NCBI RefSeq assembly: GCF_000002865.3
Contig: NW_001865083.1
Location: forward strand, 1 to 37,069
DNA from: Monosiga brevicollis MX1
Lineage: Eukaryota > Opisthokonta > Choanoflagellata > Craspedida > Salpingoecidae
DNA: 37,069 nt
Direction of reading: 5' to 3'
In this document: positions 23,222 to 35,010 of the stretch, piece by piece
Layout: every line of letters begins with the position of its first letter
Numbering within the stretch: the stretch's first letter is position 1
Made by a program: the position numbers and the translations under genes
Notes under the pieces: model-generated
The model's input: the letters and a program-made list of their open reading frames with translations, nothing else
Told to the model about the DNA's origin: nothing
Databases searched by the model: none

Positions 23222-26200
23222 TCAATCCGAATCCTTGTTGCCCGGGGCCACAGCTGCCATTTCGGAGGGAGGCACGTCGTCCACGTTGACGTTGGTAAAC
23301 TGGTGAACAATGGTCTTGTTCGAGTCGGAGCGCATGCCCAGATCCCCAACCTTGGTGCTGCGGCGAGAAAGACGTGGAGAGGCGCCAGACTTGTGCTTCG
23401 AAAAGACAACATGGTAGACCAAGACGGCAAGCAGCACCACGGCTAGCAGCACGAGCACGAGCGTGACAATCTCCACCGCGTTAAAGGAGTCATCGCCCGC
23501 AGTGGCGGATCCTGATGAGGCTTCGGGGTCGGTCATGGCGCTCGTATCCGACACGGCAACGCTTTGGGACGGGGGCTCATCTCGATTCAGCGACTCAAGC
23601 ACGCCACCACTTTCCAAAGAAGGGCTGGCGTCCTCTGCGTACAGCAAGGTGAGCAGCAGGTTGGCGAGTTCTTCGGCTGACAGATCCTCGTTGCTGTCAT
23701 CACGCCGAGTCCACATGCTACGACGGCGACTGCTACCGCCCTGGACTTCGATGCGCAGAGCCACGAGAACCATGCCATCACTGGCCGACTCACGAAGCGA
23801 CTCGACTGAAATCCGGCTCGCCGACACCTGCAGCAGAGAAGCCAATTCGCCTTGCAGTTGTTCGGCAAACTCGGCAAATGCCGTGGACGAGCTGTCTGCC
23901 CAGGCAGCGTTCCATGTCACGGCAAACTTGAGGCCATCCAGTTCGACGGCACTCGGCGTGGCATCGGCAACCTCGCGGTATTGGTAGACCCAAGAGACTG
24001 GCTGTCGCACCTTATTTCCGGCCTTGTCGTAAACGTTGGCAATTTCAATCTCCACCGTCTTGCCACTCAGCAGGGAGGCCGAGAAGGTCTTGGCAATGGA
24101 GAGCTTGATAGCATGGCCCTGGCAGATGACATCCAACACACGCTCGCTGACGCTGATGCTGTCACCAATCGACGCCTTCACCGAAAAGGTGAAAGGTCGC
24201 GTGCATTGCAAAGGTTCGGTAAAGATAACCTCAACGTCGGCTCCCGTGTCAGCCAGCGTGGAGGCCCGCGGATACATGGCAAAGACCCGAGGCAGCGAGC
24301 GGTCCACGGTTCCAAGCAGCGAAACGGACTGGAAATCGTTGATGCCGTCGGGCGCAGCGAGACTTGCCACACTGCAGCGGCTAAACACTCGGAGCTCATA
24401 TTCGCCGTCGGCAATGCCATCGACCTTCCAATCCACCGAAGCGTAACCAAAGCTCGACTCGAGTTCCTTCAGCTCCGCTGGTTGACCGCTCGCGTTCTGC
24501 GCTGTCGTCCAGCTCGAGGCACCAAAGGGGCGGTACTGCAGCAGAACAGACTCGAGTCGGTCATTATCAGCCCAATAGCGTTTCGGGGCCTCCGGGTTGC
24601 TGACTACCACGCGGTACGTAGGCGAAGTCAATGCACTGTTGATCACAAAAGTGCTTGTGCGCAGCAGATCACCAGCCCAAGCCACCGTGGAGCACGGGGC
24701 CAAGAAGTCGACCGTCAACTCGCGCTCATCGTGCTGGAAGGAGCTGGCCGGCCAATTGCCGAGAACCAAAAACAGCTCACGTTCGCAGCGCGACCGGAAT
24801 CCCAGCTTGAAGGACACTGAAGTCCGTTCGTCTGCCTGACGTACATATAACGTTTCCGTGTACTCAGAGTAGGCCGGCATTTGCTCATACAGGCGGCCTT
24901 CCGCGAGCGTATCACCGTTGATAAAGACCTCGGCCCCCTCAACGTCACGAACATAGCTAGACAAAAACGTCGAGGAAAGGCACGCAAATAAGAATGAAGG
25001 CGCAGGGGTAACAGGGGTTGAGGAGAAGTTCAAGGCGTGACGTGTCGCCAGAACTTACAGCTCGTATTGGTTGGCTTCGTTGGCATCGTTGATCAGACGA
25101 AGTTTGAACACGGCAGCTTGCCCAGGATACACGGCTGACAGAGGTTCACTTTCAACAATAATGCGAGGCTAAGAAAAAGTCAACAGTGGCCGTGAGAACA
25201 AACAAAAGACTTGGTGCCACATGAAGCGATGATTCTCAATCACGCACCTGTTCACGGGCATATGTGTTGGTCTCGTGCGGACACTTGGAACTGCCGGCAA
25301 CAGTTGTGAAGACAAACGAGCCGAAGATGGGATCGCGTGCCACCTACGGATTGACCCAACAAAGAGGCAGAGGTCGACACATCCAGCAGCGGCAGCATGG
25401 TGAGGTTAAGTTAGTTCAGCCGATATAGAGGCAAATACCGTTCAGAAAACACACACTTCTTTCCAATCCTGAGAAATCACGAATCAAGTCGTACCTTGAC
25501 CACAAACTTATCGCCGCCATCGCCATCGGCCAGGACAAAACCACGCGTGGTCTCGACGTCGGTGTCGGTAGTCGTAATGTCGGCCGACTCTTCATGTCGG
25601 GTGTAACCAATCTCAAAGTCGAGCGAAGGTCCAACGCCCACTAATTGCACCTTGGCAGCCACGGCGCCCAAAATGTGAAAATCCTTCTGAGCCATGGTAC
25701 CGGAGTCTGAGCTGTTGTCAACACCACTCGTCTCCTCAAACGTATATGCTTGACCTCCACCTGTGAAAGAGATGGCACTGTAGAGTTCAAGTTCGGACTC
25801 GGCTGCCGCGTCTGGCTTCATGTCCAAATCTCGGGCGGCACTCATGAGCGTTTCGGGCATCAAAGCCGTCACAGCTTCCAAGCTTCCTTGTGTCGCGTTA
25901 ATCAGCACGGCATCGGTGTAATTGAGAACCGAGGTCCATCCCGAAATGGCTTCCTTGAGCTTGTCCACCTTCTTTTGAGCCTCCTGCTGCTCGTCCGAAG
26001 TGCCTTCAGCTTGTGCTGTGACAAGGTCTTGCTCGGCCAGGACGAGATTGTTCTTGAGGGTCGGAATCTGTGGTGCATCCAAAAAGTCCAACGTGAAAAT
26101 AAAGCCTTCTTCTTCTGTTTGTTTGTTTTTCCTTGCCCACCCCCTTCACCCCACCTGGTCAAAAAAAGGAGAGCTTACCTCAGCATCCTTGATATCACCA

Positions 26201-29200
26201 TACAATTTGATGGTAAAGGAGTTGGTGTTTTTGGACTTGTCGTCCAGAGACCACGTCACCTTGTCAATAATGCTCACATCGCAGGCGTCCATGTCAAAAA
26301 TCACCTCTTTGGTTTCTGTGTACTTGACCGTCAGGGCTGGAGTCACAAATACTGGGCTGGATGGGACACCCAGATCCTCTGACGTTTGGATGGAGATGGT
26401 GGTGGTAAACGTCACGCTATCATCGCGATTCTTCTTGCCTTCAATGTCTGCACTAACTTTCGAGACCTCAAGCTACACAATCAATCAGGGGGTTAAATGG
26501 CAATCAGATGATGAGTGGGCGAAGAATCTCAACCACCGCTGAATGCTGCCAGCAAACGCCTTTGGACAAAGCAAGTGCAGACTTACGTCAAAGCCAACCT
26601 CGCCTTCGCTCTTGGCCGTTTTACCACATGCCTCGACGCCCAAACCGGCGCAAAGGCTAGATTCAAAGTCCCAGGTATAAGCGCCATGCTCTGCCAAAAG
26701 TCCAATTGCCATGAGAGTACCGAGGACACACACACACACACACACAAAAAAAAAATAAAAAAATAAAAAAATCACCATTATCAAAACAGACGTGAAGGTA
26801 TGGGGGCGATTGGTCAAGAAGCGTTTGGATTCGTACCATGGGCGTAGGCACCACCAAAAGCTTGATATTCACGGTGTCGCACGGTCATCTGCGCTTTGGC
26901 ATTTTCCTGCCGTCGTATCAGTGTCATGAAGCGCATCGATTGTGAGCCCACAGCCGTGCCTTCACTTGTGTTCGAGAGGCCCTGTTCACTCAAGATCAAC
27001 CCAGCCACGTACATAGTAGGCAAAGGACTCGCCACCCGGAGGGTCATAGAGGATCATGAGAGGAAAGTACTCGGGAAAGTCCTATCATACAGACAAGAAA
27101 GCTTTAGTTTACCATCACACAAGCCAGACAGGTTGCCAAGTGGTCGAGTGCGCCCGCACAAGCAGACGTGCATACCATGGTAAAGAGATCTGAGATGATC
27201 TTGTCTCCGGTCACGATGACGGCTTGGCGAACTTCGACGGTGTAGAGGGAGCTGATGGAGGCCGACAGCAGCTTGGCATACTGAACGCCCTCGATGGTGG
27301 CCACCAACTCGGGTTCACCTGCCATGGCGTCGATTGAGGTGTAGGCGCGGGTTACGGTCTCCCCGTCTTTCGCCAGCTCGTGTTCCAGGGGGAGCAGACA
27401 ACCATCCGCGCAGCGACTGAGCAGTGCGGCATCTTCCTTGGACATGGCCTTGTTGGCGACAAGCGTGGCCGCGCGTTCAGTGGTCTCGCCCAGCATGTTC
27501 ACAATCGAAACGTTGCCGTCAATGTGTGGACACGCGGTAATGTCTGCCCAAAAGCTCTCCGTCACGTCCACGGTGATGGTTGTGGTCGTGTCGCGGGGAA
27601 GGATGAACAAGTTGCAGTCACCACCGACGTTGTTTGTCATGGAGAGGGTGACAACAGGTTCAGGATGGTATTCCCATCGCACGGCAGCCGGCCGTGATGA
27701 GAGCAAATCGGCACGTTGCTTTCGCGTTCCTTTGGCGGCAAAGTAATTTGGTACCGTATCCCCGAGCTCCACGGCGTTGTGCGTGAGGCTGATGAGTTCG
27801 ACATCAAAGTTCTGAGCTGGCACCTCCACCAGATGCTCGTATTCGCCAAAGGTAATCTCTTGGGACCAGGACGCGGCGCAAGTGGGGTAGGAGAGCTGCA
27901 GGGTGGTGTTACCCAGCGTACGATTGCACAGCCCACCAGCCACCTGGACCGTCATGGTCGTCGTGGTTGTGTCAATGTAGATGACGGGAGCCTGTCGGCT
28001 TCCATCACTTTCCAGCTTGTAAAAGTCGTAAGCAACGGGGGCACCGGCGAGATCCACCGAGTCGTAAAAGCCCGTGGGTGCACGGCCCTCGTTGAGACGC
28101 TCAAAGGTGTGGTTGTTATAGTCAAAAGAAGGATAGACGGTGAGACCAGCTGCCACGGGGACCACAAAGTAGCCCGCAGTCGAGGTGACTGAGCATCCCA
28201 AGCTGGTATGTTCAATGTGGTTGATGACGCACACACGCACACCCTGAAGGGGGCAGCCGTTGGCATACGAAGCGTGCTCGGTACCCTGGATAAAGAGGTA
28301 GCCCTCAAAGGGGACGGTGGTAGCATCGACAAAGACAACCTCGTTGTCAAACGTGAGGGCGCTCACCAGCAGCGTCTGCTCCGAGCAGGGCTGGCCTGAG
28401 CAGGTGTAGCGGTGGCTGATGTCACCGCTTTGCTTGGCGACCCGCACCACGATGGACTCCACGTCGTTGGACAGCTCGGACGTCTTGACATAGATGGTAA
28501 AGGTGCCATCGGGGCCGGTGGTCAAATTGCCCCCCAAGTGGGGACGGTCCTGGAAGAACCACTCGACGGAGGTATCGGCCACCGGCAATTTGCCGGCCGA
28601 ATCGGTCAACTGCACGCGGCCTTGGATGCGCGCCTCCCATTGAATCTGAAAGCTGGTGCACGTCTGGTGCGACTCGTACGACCCGCTCACTGACTCATCC
28701 TCGGCCCAAACAAAGGCGGTGCGACTGTAGGCAGAGACGCAGTATTGGTGGACGTTGCCAACGTTGAGGTCGTCCGAGTTTAGAATGTCATCGTAGACGG
28801 TCTTGGGGGAGTACACGCGTTCACAGGCTTGACTGGATACCACGTCGTAAGCGGACGTGAAGGAGTAGCCATCGCGGTAGAGTAGAAAGCCATCCTCGCA
28901 GAAGCTGTGGTCGATAAAGTTGAAGTAGATGCGGCCGAGGTATTGGTTGATGGTGAGGTTACCCGGGGTGCCGCTCGTGTCCGACTCCAGACAGCCGCAG
29001 GTGGTGCGCGCGAGTTGATACTCAAAGACGTCGGGGTAGTTGCCGGCTTCGTTTTTGCCTTCGACCTTGATATAGTAGAAGGTACCGGGCAGGAGGTGAC
29101 GCAAGGTGATGAGGGAGGTGTCGGCCTCACCGCCTTCGTCGGCATCAAATTCCTGGGGGTAGTTGGACGCGACGGTGTAGGCAAACTCTGTGGTTTTCCA

Positions 29201-31536
29201 GACGCCAAGGGTGACGCGGAACGCCGTTCGATGAAGGACCGAGTTGTCGACGGCCAATTCGAGGGACTTGGCTTGCATGGTGGGCACCACTTGTAGGCCT
29301 GGGCTCTCGACACATCCGGTGGCAATGTCGTTGGCAGCGTACTTGCCACTGGGGCAGGCCTTGCAGGCGGATTGAGCATACTGGTCTTGGTAGTTGCCGG
29401 GAAAGGGGGAGGCGGAGCATGGTTTGCATTCGGTGGCCACCTCTGAGTTGCTGTAGAAGCCGGGACTGCAAGCTTGGCGGTTGGAGCGGGCACGGCCCGA
29501 GGCGTAATAGCCTTGGCCAACGTTCTTACAGCCAGACTGGCCATAGCTGTCTTGGTACTTGCCGGCATCACAGCTGGTGCAGCCGCCTTGGCCAGCCGAA
29601 CTGTAGGAACCCGGGCCACAGTTGTAGCAATACTGTCCCCATGGGCTATATGTACCGGCCGAGCACTGCTCGCAATCACCATTGACTGAATTGGTGACGC
29701 GATAGCCGACCTTGCAGGTGATGCCCTCATCGCAGCCTGCCGTTGTTGCAGCGCGAGGGCGGAGACAAGACGAGTCACGATGGCACGACGAACAGTGAGT
29801 CAAGACGTGAGGTGCTCGCGGTTGAAGCAAGCCGGGTCGAACGCACCGCAGTTGGAGTCGCATTCGCTATCGCACGACCAGCCGCAGCTTGAATCGCAGT
29901 CATCTAATCGTGAGGAAGGTAAAGGGGGGGGGGGGGAGGGATAATGAGAGATGTGTGAGCTGCAGGCAAAAGGTCGGGCACAAAGCAGTGAAAGACACCA
30001 GGGGAGACAGAAGCAAGAGGGGCAGCACGGACCATCGCAGTCGCAGCCGTTTTGGGAGCCACAGGAGCCGTCGAGCTGGCAATTGGGGCGCCAGGCAGAG
30101 CTTCGGGACTGGCGGAGTTGGCTGGCAAGGCGCATGGAGGCAAAGTGAAGCTTATCCAGGTTGTCGCAGTCGATGATGGAGGGGAGGGCGGCTCGGATTT
30201 GCGTGGCCGAGCGAGTGTAGCGGTTCAGTTTGTGGGTAGCACTCTGGGCGAGCTGCAGGACCGAGGCGGGGTGGTCACCGAGGACGAGGTAGGAGAGTCG
30301 TTGGCAGATGGAGGCCATTGGCTGTTCTTCGAGCGGGGCAGTGGCCAGATCAAACCAGATGAGGGCTTCGGGGCGACTTGTGGCGGCATTTTCGATGAGC
30401 TCGTTGAGTTGCTCGCAGAGGGTGTGGTCGTGTTCCACGTTGCAGGTTCGGTGGAAGAGCATCATCCAGGAATGGGAGAGGCGCTCGATGGAGACGGTCA
30501 GGTGGGTCGAGCCTGTCACCGAGCCGGTGGTGGCATAGTGGATGACGCCCTTTGGGATGTAAAGCAAGTCGCCGGGCAAGAGGGTGATGTGTTGGCAATC
30601 CATTTTGGCCAGTTGCCACTCCTGGTAGTTGGTGCAGCCTTGAATGTTGTGCTTGGCAATTTCCTGCCATTGGGCCTTGTGGGCGTCGCTCAGGTTTTGG
30701 CCGCCCGGGGGCTGGGGCGTGCAAAGGGTCCATTCCTTCTGGCCGTAAACTTGGACGACAAACACGTCGTAGGGATCCGTGTGTGGCTACACGTGATGTG
30801 ACGTGCAAAGGGAAAGATGACAAGTCGGATGAGGGCAAGCAAGGGAGAGAAAGAGAGAGAGAGAGCCAAAAAAAGATTAGGGAAAGGAGGGAAGGGGAAA
30901 AAGGGAAAAAAAAAAAAAAAAACGTACGGCCAAAGCTTGGGCGTTGGGGGGCGAGATGTAGGCATGAACGTTGGTCATGGTGGTAAAGAGGGCTTGGAGC
31001 TGGCGCTGGAGGATGGAATAGGGGCGGTCGGTGGCTTCTGTTTTGACGACAAAGGAGTTGCCGTCGGCCAGGAGGTTTTGGATCGTGTCGCTGGTGATGG
31101 CTTCGCCCGAGTCGGAGGCAATCTGGTCGAGGGCTTGAGGGTCAGCACCGCCTTGGGCTCGAACGGTGGTACCGGCCGACCAGAGATCAAACCATTCGGC
31201 GTAGTCGTCGAGCGAGGCGATCGAGTCGGTCAGGGCCTCGAGTTGAGCGAGGCGAGTCAAAAAGGTCTCGGGATCCCCGCGCTGGGCGAGGTGATACACG
31301 CTCTGCTCAAAGTGATTGAAAAAGAAGGTCTTGACGTTGGCTCGACCATCAAACAGCAAGTCCAAGACGCCCAGGGGCGGCGGCAGGGACGTTGCATTCA
31401 CCATACTCGAACCCTTGGCATCCTCGCCCGTGGTCTCTGCCACGACCACCGCCGCCAACTGCTGCAGCAGCAACAACAGCACCAGACCCAGACCCAGGCC
31501 CAGGCCGAGACGGGCCCCAACCCGCACACGGGCCAT
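23222..31536 (-). CDS. large membrane protein: signal peptide, JmjC/cupin, GCC2/GCC3 Cys-rich repeats, one TM
   Basis: 12 exons on the minus strand: 31536-30928, 30786-30033, 29903-29847, 29736-27176, 27081-27013, 26906-26837, 26690-26587, 26472-26179, 26067-25495, 25343-25248, 25168-25059, 24956-23222. Total 7032 nt, 2343 residues, one frame. Residues 1-33 are a signal peptide (LGLGLGLVLLLLLQQLAAVVV). A JmjC/cupin-4 domain follows: FFFNHFEQSVYHL, then HTD (205-207), VYGQKEWTL, and LLPGDLLYIPKGVIHYA (His286). This gives a complete H-x-D...H iron site of a 2-oxoglutarate oxygenase. A Cys/Asp-rich stretch leads into GCC2/GCC3 repeats (about 474-618: CSAGTYSPWGQYC, CDAGKYQDSYGQSGC, CPSGKYAANDIATGC). 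About 1600 residues without a family I can name follow, with several N-glycosylation sites and the phrase FPLMILYDPPGG. A single membrane span (about 2261-2284) and a 59-residue tail end the protein. Topology is type I, with the oxygenase outside or in the lumen. The JmjC and GCC parts could be two genes, but the splice phases agree through every join. Confidence 0.85.
26728..26772. repeat. (CA)n and A-rich run inside an intron
   Basis: A short CA tract (26728-26746) is followed by poly(A)-like sequence with single T breaks. It lies in the intron 26691-26836 of the JmjC membrane-protein gene. Confidence 0.85.
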
Positions 31537-33338
31537 ATCCGCGTATGCGTGCGCACTCGAGCGTCAAAAAGAAAAATGAGGAGAGAGGAGAGAGAGGAGA
31601 GAGAGGAGAGAGAGGAGAGAGAGAGGGTTGAAGCGCGATCGCACGCTCGCACGCACGCGTGTCGCGTTGAGAGATCTACATAGCCAGCGAAGCACAGAGA
31701 GAGTGTGTGAGTGAGAGAGAAGTGAGAAAGAGAGAGAAGTGAGAGCGTGAGGAGGAAGAGAGAGCGCTTAGAGAGAGAGAGCGCTTAGAGAGAGAGCGCC
31801 GAGAGAGAGAGCGCCGAGAGAGAGAGAGAGAGTGTGTGTGTGTGTGGAGGCAGAGGAGAGAGGAGAGCGGAAAGAGAGTGTGTATGTCAAGGGAGAGAGC
31901 TGAGGGAGAGAGGGGGAGAGAGAGTTGAAGAGGAAGGAGAGAGGAGAGAGATGGAGAGGAGAGGGTTAGAGCTGAGGGAGAGCGCCGAGAGAGAGAGAGA
32001 CGGAGAGAGAGAGACAGCACGCCAAGAAAGAGGGAGAGAGACGACAGGGTGCGAGACAGAGAGAGAGACAGGGAGAGAGACGGAGAGAGCGTCGAGAAAG
32101 AAACAGAGAGAGCGCGCGGGCGAGAGACAAGAGACGCAGAGGGACGAACAAGGCGGGCGGCTGCCGTTTCTTCAAGACAGAGAGAGTGCCGGGCGGGTGA
32201 AAATTGACAACGATGAAATCAAGGGACAAGCAGAGAGATGAAGATCCAATGAAGCAAGATCGAGTGGATGGAGGGTACCTCTGAAAAAAAATAAAACGAA
32301 ACATCAAACGAAGCGAGAGGAGTGAAAGCGAGAGAGAGAGAAAGGAAAAAACGCGATTGATTTTTCAGAGATGCATCATATTGAAAGCTATCGTATCTGA
32401 CCGAAACAAAGCCAAAACAAGAGACAGAAAGGAGATACCGCGCAACTTCAGAGCGCCATAATGGGGTGACAAAGGTATGTTGAACTTTCAAAGTCAGGAG
32501 AGGCTGCTCAACTTGGCAGAGAGGGCGCTTGAACCGGATCACACCCACCCATGTTTTCGCACCAAGTTTCGCTTGCCTTCAGAGAAAAGGCAGCGGGCAC
32601 GAGCATGACCAAAGAGCGGACATGCGCACGAATCGTCCTTGGGGTGGTGATCGCGTCAACAAGGGAGCTAGAGAGGCAGCATAAGCCTCGATTCGTCCCA
32701 AGTGAAATTCCATGCTAAAAGAAGAGAAGCTTCAACAAGGTCGACGCCCAATCAGTGGCGACGGAGAGGGACATCTTCCACAGCGTCAGCACTTGTGCAT
32801 TTGATTCTGTACAATCCCATGATATTACCCCAGGTCCCATCATCTCACCCCATGCGCCTGGTCATATATGGACAAAAAGCAAATGGCTTGCCCCGCTTAA
32901 CCAAACACGCACCAAACGCGACTTGAATTTTCACAGCTTTCGACCTTTGGGTGTGTCTGTGTAAATCTCACTACTTTCGCAGACTGGAATCTTTCCATCT
33001 CACTGCGTTCGACAATGCCTGGAGTGAACAAGCACGGCTTACGAGTTGGTCCCCCTCTGCACGAGGGGCAGGATCAACTAGATCAACAGGCCTTCCCGCG
33101 ATGGCTTTATGAACAAGTCGCACTCCTTGGAGATGGCAACTCATGGGAGATCACAATTCAATTTTAAAGGGAGAGGGAACAAGACTATCAAAAAAAACAC
33201 AAGTACAACAGTACCCACAGACGCGGGTCACTCCAGACACATGCCGACGCTCACGGCGCAAAGGCCCGACAGAACCGCTTCACCATGGACATGGGTACAA
33301 GAACAATACCGACCGAGGCCGAGATCACATGTCCACTC
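31537..33338. other. upstream region of the JmjC gene with GA tracts; no gene accepted
   Basis: About 1.8 kb lies between the JmjC gene start and the 3' end of the histone gene. From about 31575 to 32135 it is GA-rich simple sequence, so the minus (coding) strand of the JmjC gene is CT-rich, with a TG run near 31832-31846. From 32200 to 33338 the sequence is ordinary and I find no conserved frame, splice-consistent exon or tRNA. Confidence 0.5.
31575..32135. repeat. GA-rich simple repeat block
   Basis: About 560 nt of GAGAGA with CGCC, GTGT and ACAG interruptions. Arg/Glu frames on plus and Leu/Ser frames on minus across it are artefacts. Confidence 0.88.
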
Positions 33339-33930
33339 CTAACCGAGACCATCCTTGACGCCACGGATGCGACGCGCCAGCTGCAATCAAGAAATGAACC
33401 CCCCACAGATGAGACGACGACGCATCAAAAGAAAAGGCATGGATTTGCCCAATCTGGACACCACTCGAGCAAAAAAAAAAAAAACCGCACCTGAATGTCC
33501 CTGACCATGAGCGTCACACGCTTGGCATGGATGGCGCAAAGATTGCCGTCCTCCAAGAGGCGAACAATGTAGGCTTCGGCAGCCTCTTGCAGTGCCTCAA
33601 TGGCCTTGGCTTGCCACCGGAGCGGGGCAGTGTGATAAAAGTCTTGGGCCACCTCGCGCACAACGCGCGCAAAGGGCAGTTTGCGGATCAATAGGTTTGT
33701 TGACTTTTGGTATCGCCGAATCTCACGCAGGGCCACAGTCCCTGGCCGAAACCGGTGACGGGTTTGGCGGGTCCCACCACCCGCGGTGCGCGCCGTGGAG
33801 GCATTGCGTTGTGCTGCAATGGCAAATCCAACCGAGGGCATGAGTTCCATCAAAGAGGCACACAGGGCGAGGGTCAGCGCGTAAAGCAAAACGCACATGA
33901 AGAAGATGCTGTTGCTTTTGTACGCGCCAT
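33339..33930 (-). CDS. histone H3 variant, CENP-A/CenH3-like
   Basis: Three exons on the minus strand: 33930-33897, 33813-33491, 33380-33339, giving 399 nt (132 residues). The start MARTKATA is histone H3-like, but the tail then diverges ([17 protein letters not shown]) and lacks the ARKS motifs around K9 and K27. The fold region is clear: [73 protein letters not shown] and LARRIRG. Between QDF and WQ there are YHTAPLR instead of the canonical KTDLR. Loop 1 is thus two residues longer and followed by Trp78, as in CENP-A and other centromeric H3 proteins. It would replace H3 in centromeric nucleosomes and mark kinetochore sites. Introns are 83 and 110 nt; replication-type H3 genes are usually intronless, which also points to a variant. 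The C-terminus VKDGLG is unusual. A divergent non-centromeric H3 is the alternative. Confidence 0.85.
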
Positions 33931-33989
33931 AGTGTTGACACAGATCAGAGCCTGGACGGCTACCCTGGACAGCTCACAACTGGGGCAGC

Positions 33990-34492
33990 TCAAACTGGCT
34001 CAAAATTGGGGCAGCTAAAATTCCGGGGCACCGAAAAACCGGAGATATCCAGCACGTTCCACGCAAAAGGGTTCAGCACCCCAGCTGCTGACAGTGTGAA
34101 CCGGAGATGGCCGCAAGCATCGTGAGTCACACGGGCCAAGTGCGCATGAGGTTGCGAGCTGAGATGAAAAAGCGCGACATACCGATCGAGTTGAGACGAA
34201 CAAAGGGTTCAGACACGCTCAATGTCGAACGAAATCGATCAGGCTGGCATAAAAGGCGCGGGCTGGTGTATGGCAGAGAACCAGACTGAGCTTGAATAGA
34301 AGTAGTATACGTATAGAACCAGCTCGTCTGGTCACGGCAATTGTCGCCGCAAAAGCCTCCAACGCCTGCGAATTGGCTCGGTCCGCTGGCACTTTGGGAG
34401 ACGCAGCTGCTGTTGGCACAACTCGCTGTTGCCACACTCAAGTGAAGAGAGAGCACCAACGATGATAGCGGCGGCAACCAAGCCAGAGCCAC
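33990..34492 (-). CDS. possible small secreted Cys-containing protein (two exons)
   Basis: A Met at 34492 opens a frame with a signal-peptide-like start (MALAWLPPLSSLVLSLHLSVATA), followed by a Cys-containing stretch (CANSSC, FCGDNCRDQ). A donor at 34310 (GTATAC) and an acceptor before 34158 (TCTCAG) join exons 34492-34311 and 34158-33990 in phase, giving 116 residues and ending TGA. No family is recognised. The stop lies only 59 nt from the start of the histone gene on the same strand, which is tight even for this compact genome. Unspliced, the frame would end at 34127 (121 residues). It could also be a chance frame. Confidence 0.35.
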
Positions 34493-35010
34493 CTTGCTTA
34501 ACCGTCCAAGAACGAGTCCAGATGACCCGCTACAAGACAGATAACGAGCGCACGCCGCAGCCCTCTGGGGGTCGTGAGGAGTGAGAGAGAGAGAGAGGGC
34601 GGCTCTGTGTGTGTGTGTGTCTTGAGCAGCGCCAGCGCCGTTATGATAAAAAGGCGCCCGTTACTCGTTGCTTGCAAGCGACAAATGACGCTCTGTTACC
34701 ACATGTCATACATTCTTGGGGTAAGAGTGTGAGAACCCTTACACTTGTGATTTTGCTTGAAAGCAGATGCATCAGCGCAGTGCGGCAGTTGGAAAAACAA
34801 TATCTTGTTACAACATGAAAAAAAAAATGCGAACTCTCTCCGAGTCTGACCTCACGCTCCCTGGACCCATTTGGATCTCGCCCCGTGCCTTCTTGTCTGA
34901 TGACCCTCATACTGTGATCCACACCTGCCTCTCGCTTGTATCAATGATAATTCTCTATCACACACACACACACATACACACACACACACATGCATACACA
35001 TACACATTAA
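34493..35010. other. intergenic, microsatellites only
   Basis: Short GA (34581-34596) and GT (34605-34619) runs and a CA-type tract (34961-35005) are present. No coding frame is supported. This contains the 3' flank of the nitronate monooxygenase gene. Confidence 0.5.

Noticed and set aside
28780-29778. 332-codon minus frame
   Set aside because: It is out of frame with the Cys-rich GCC2/GCC3 exon, which has clear cysteine spacing; the shadow is Ala/Pro/Ser-rich.
30817-31683. 288-codon plus frame opposite the JmjC exon
   Set aside because: Antisense shadow of a well-supported JmjC exon, extended by GA repeat.
31575-32241. Arg/Glu-rich and Leu/Ser-rich frames
   Set aside because: Products of GA/CT simple repeats.
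32200-33338. Possible gene in the 1.1-kb spacer
   Set aside because: Only short unrelated frames are seen; no domain, no consistent splice signals and no tRNA-like fold was recognised.
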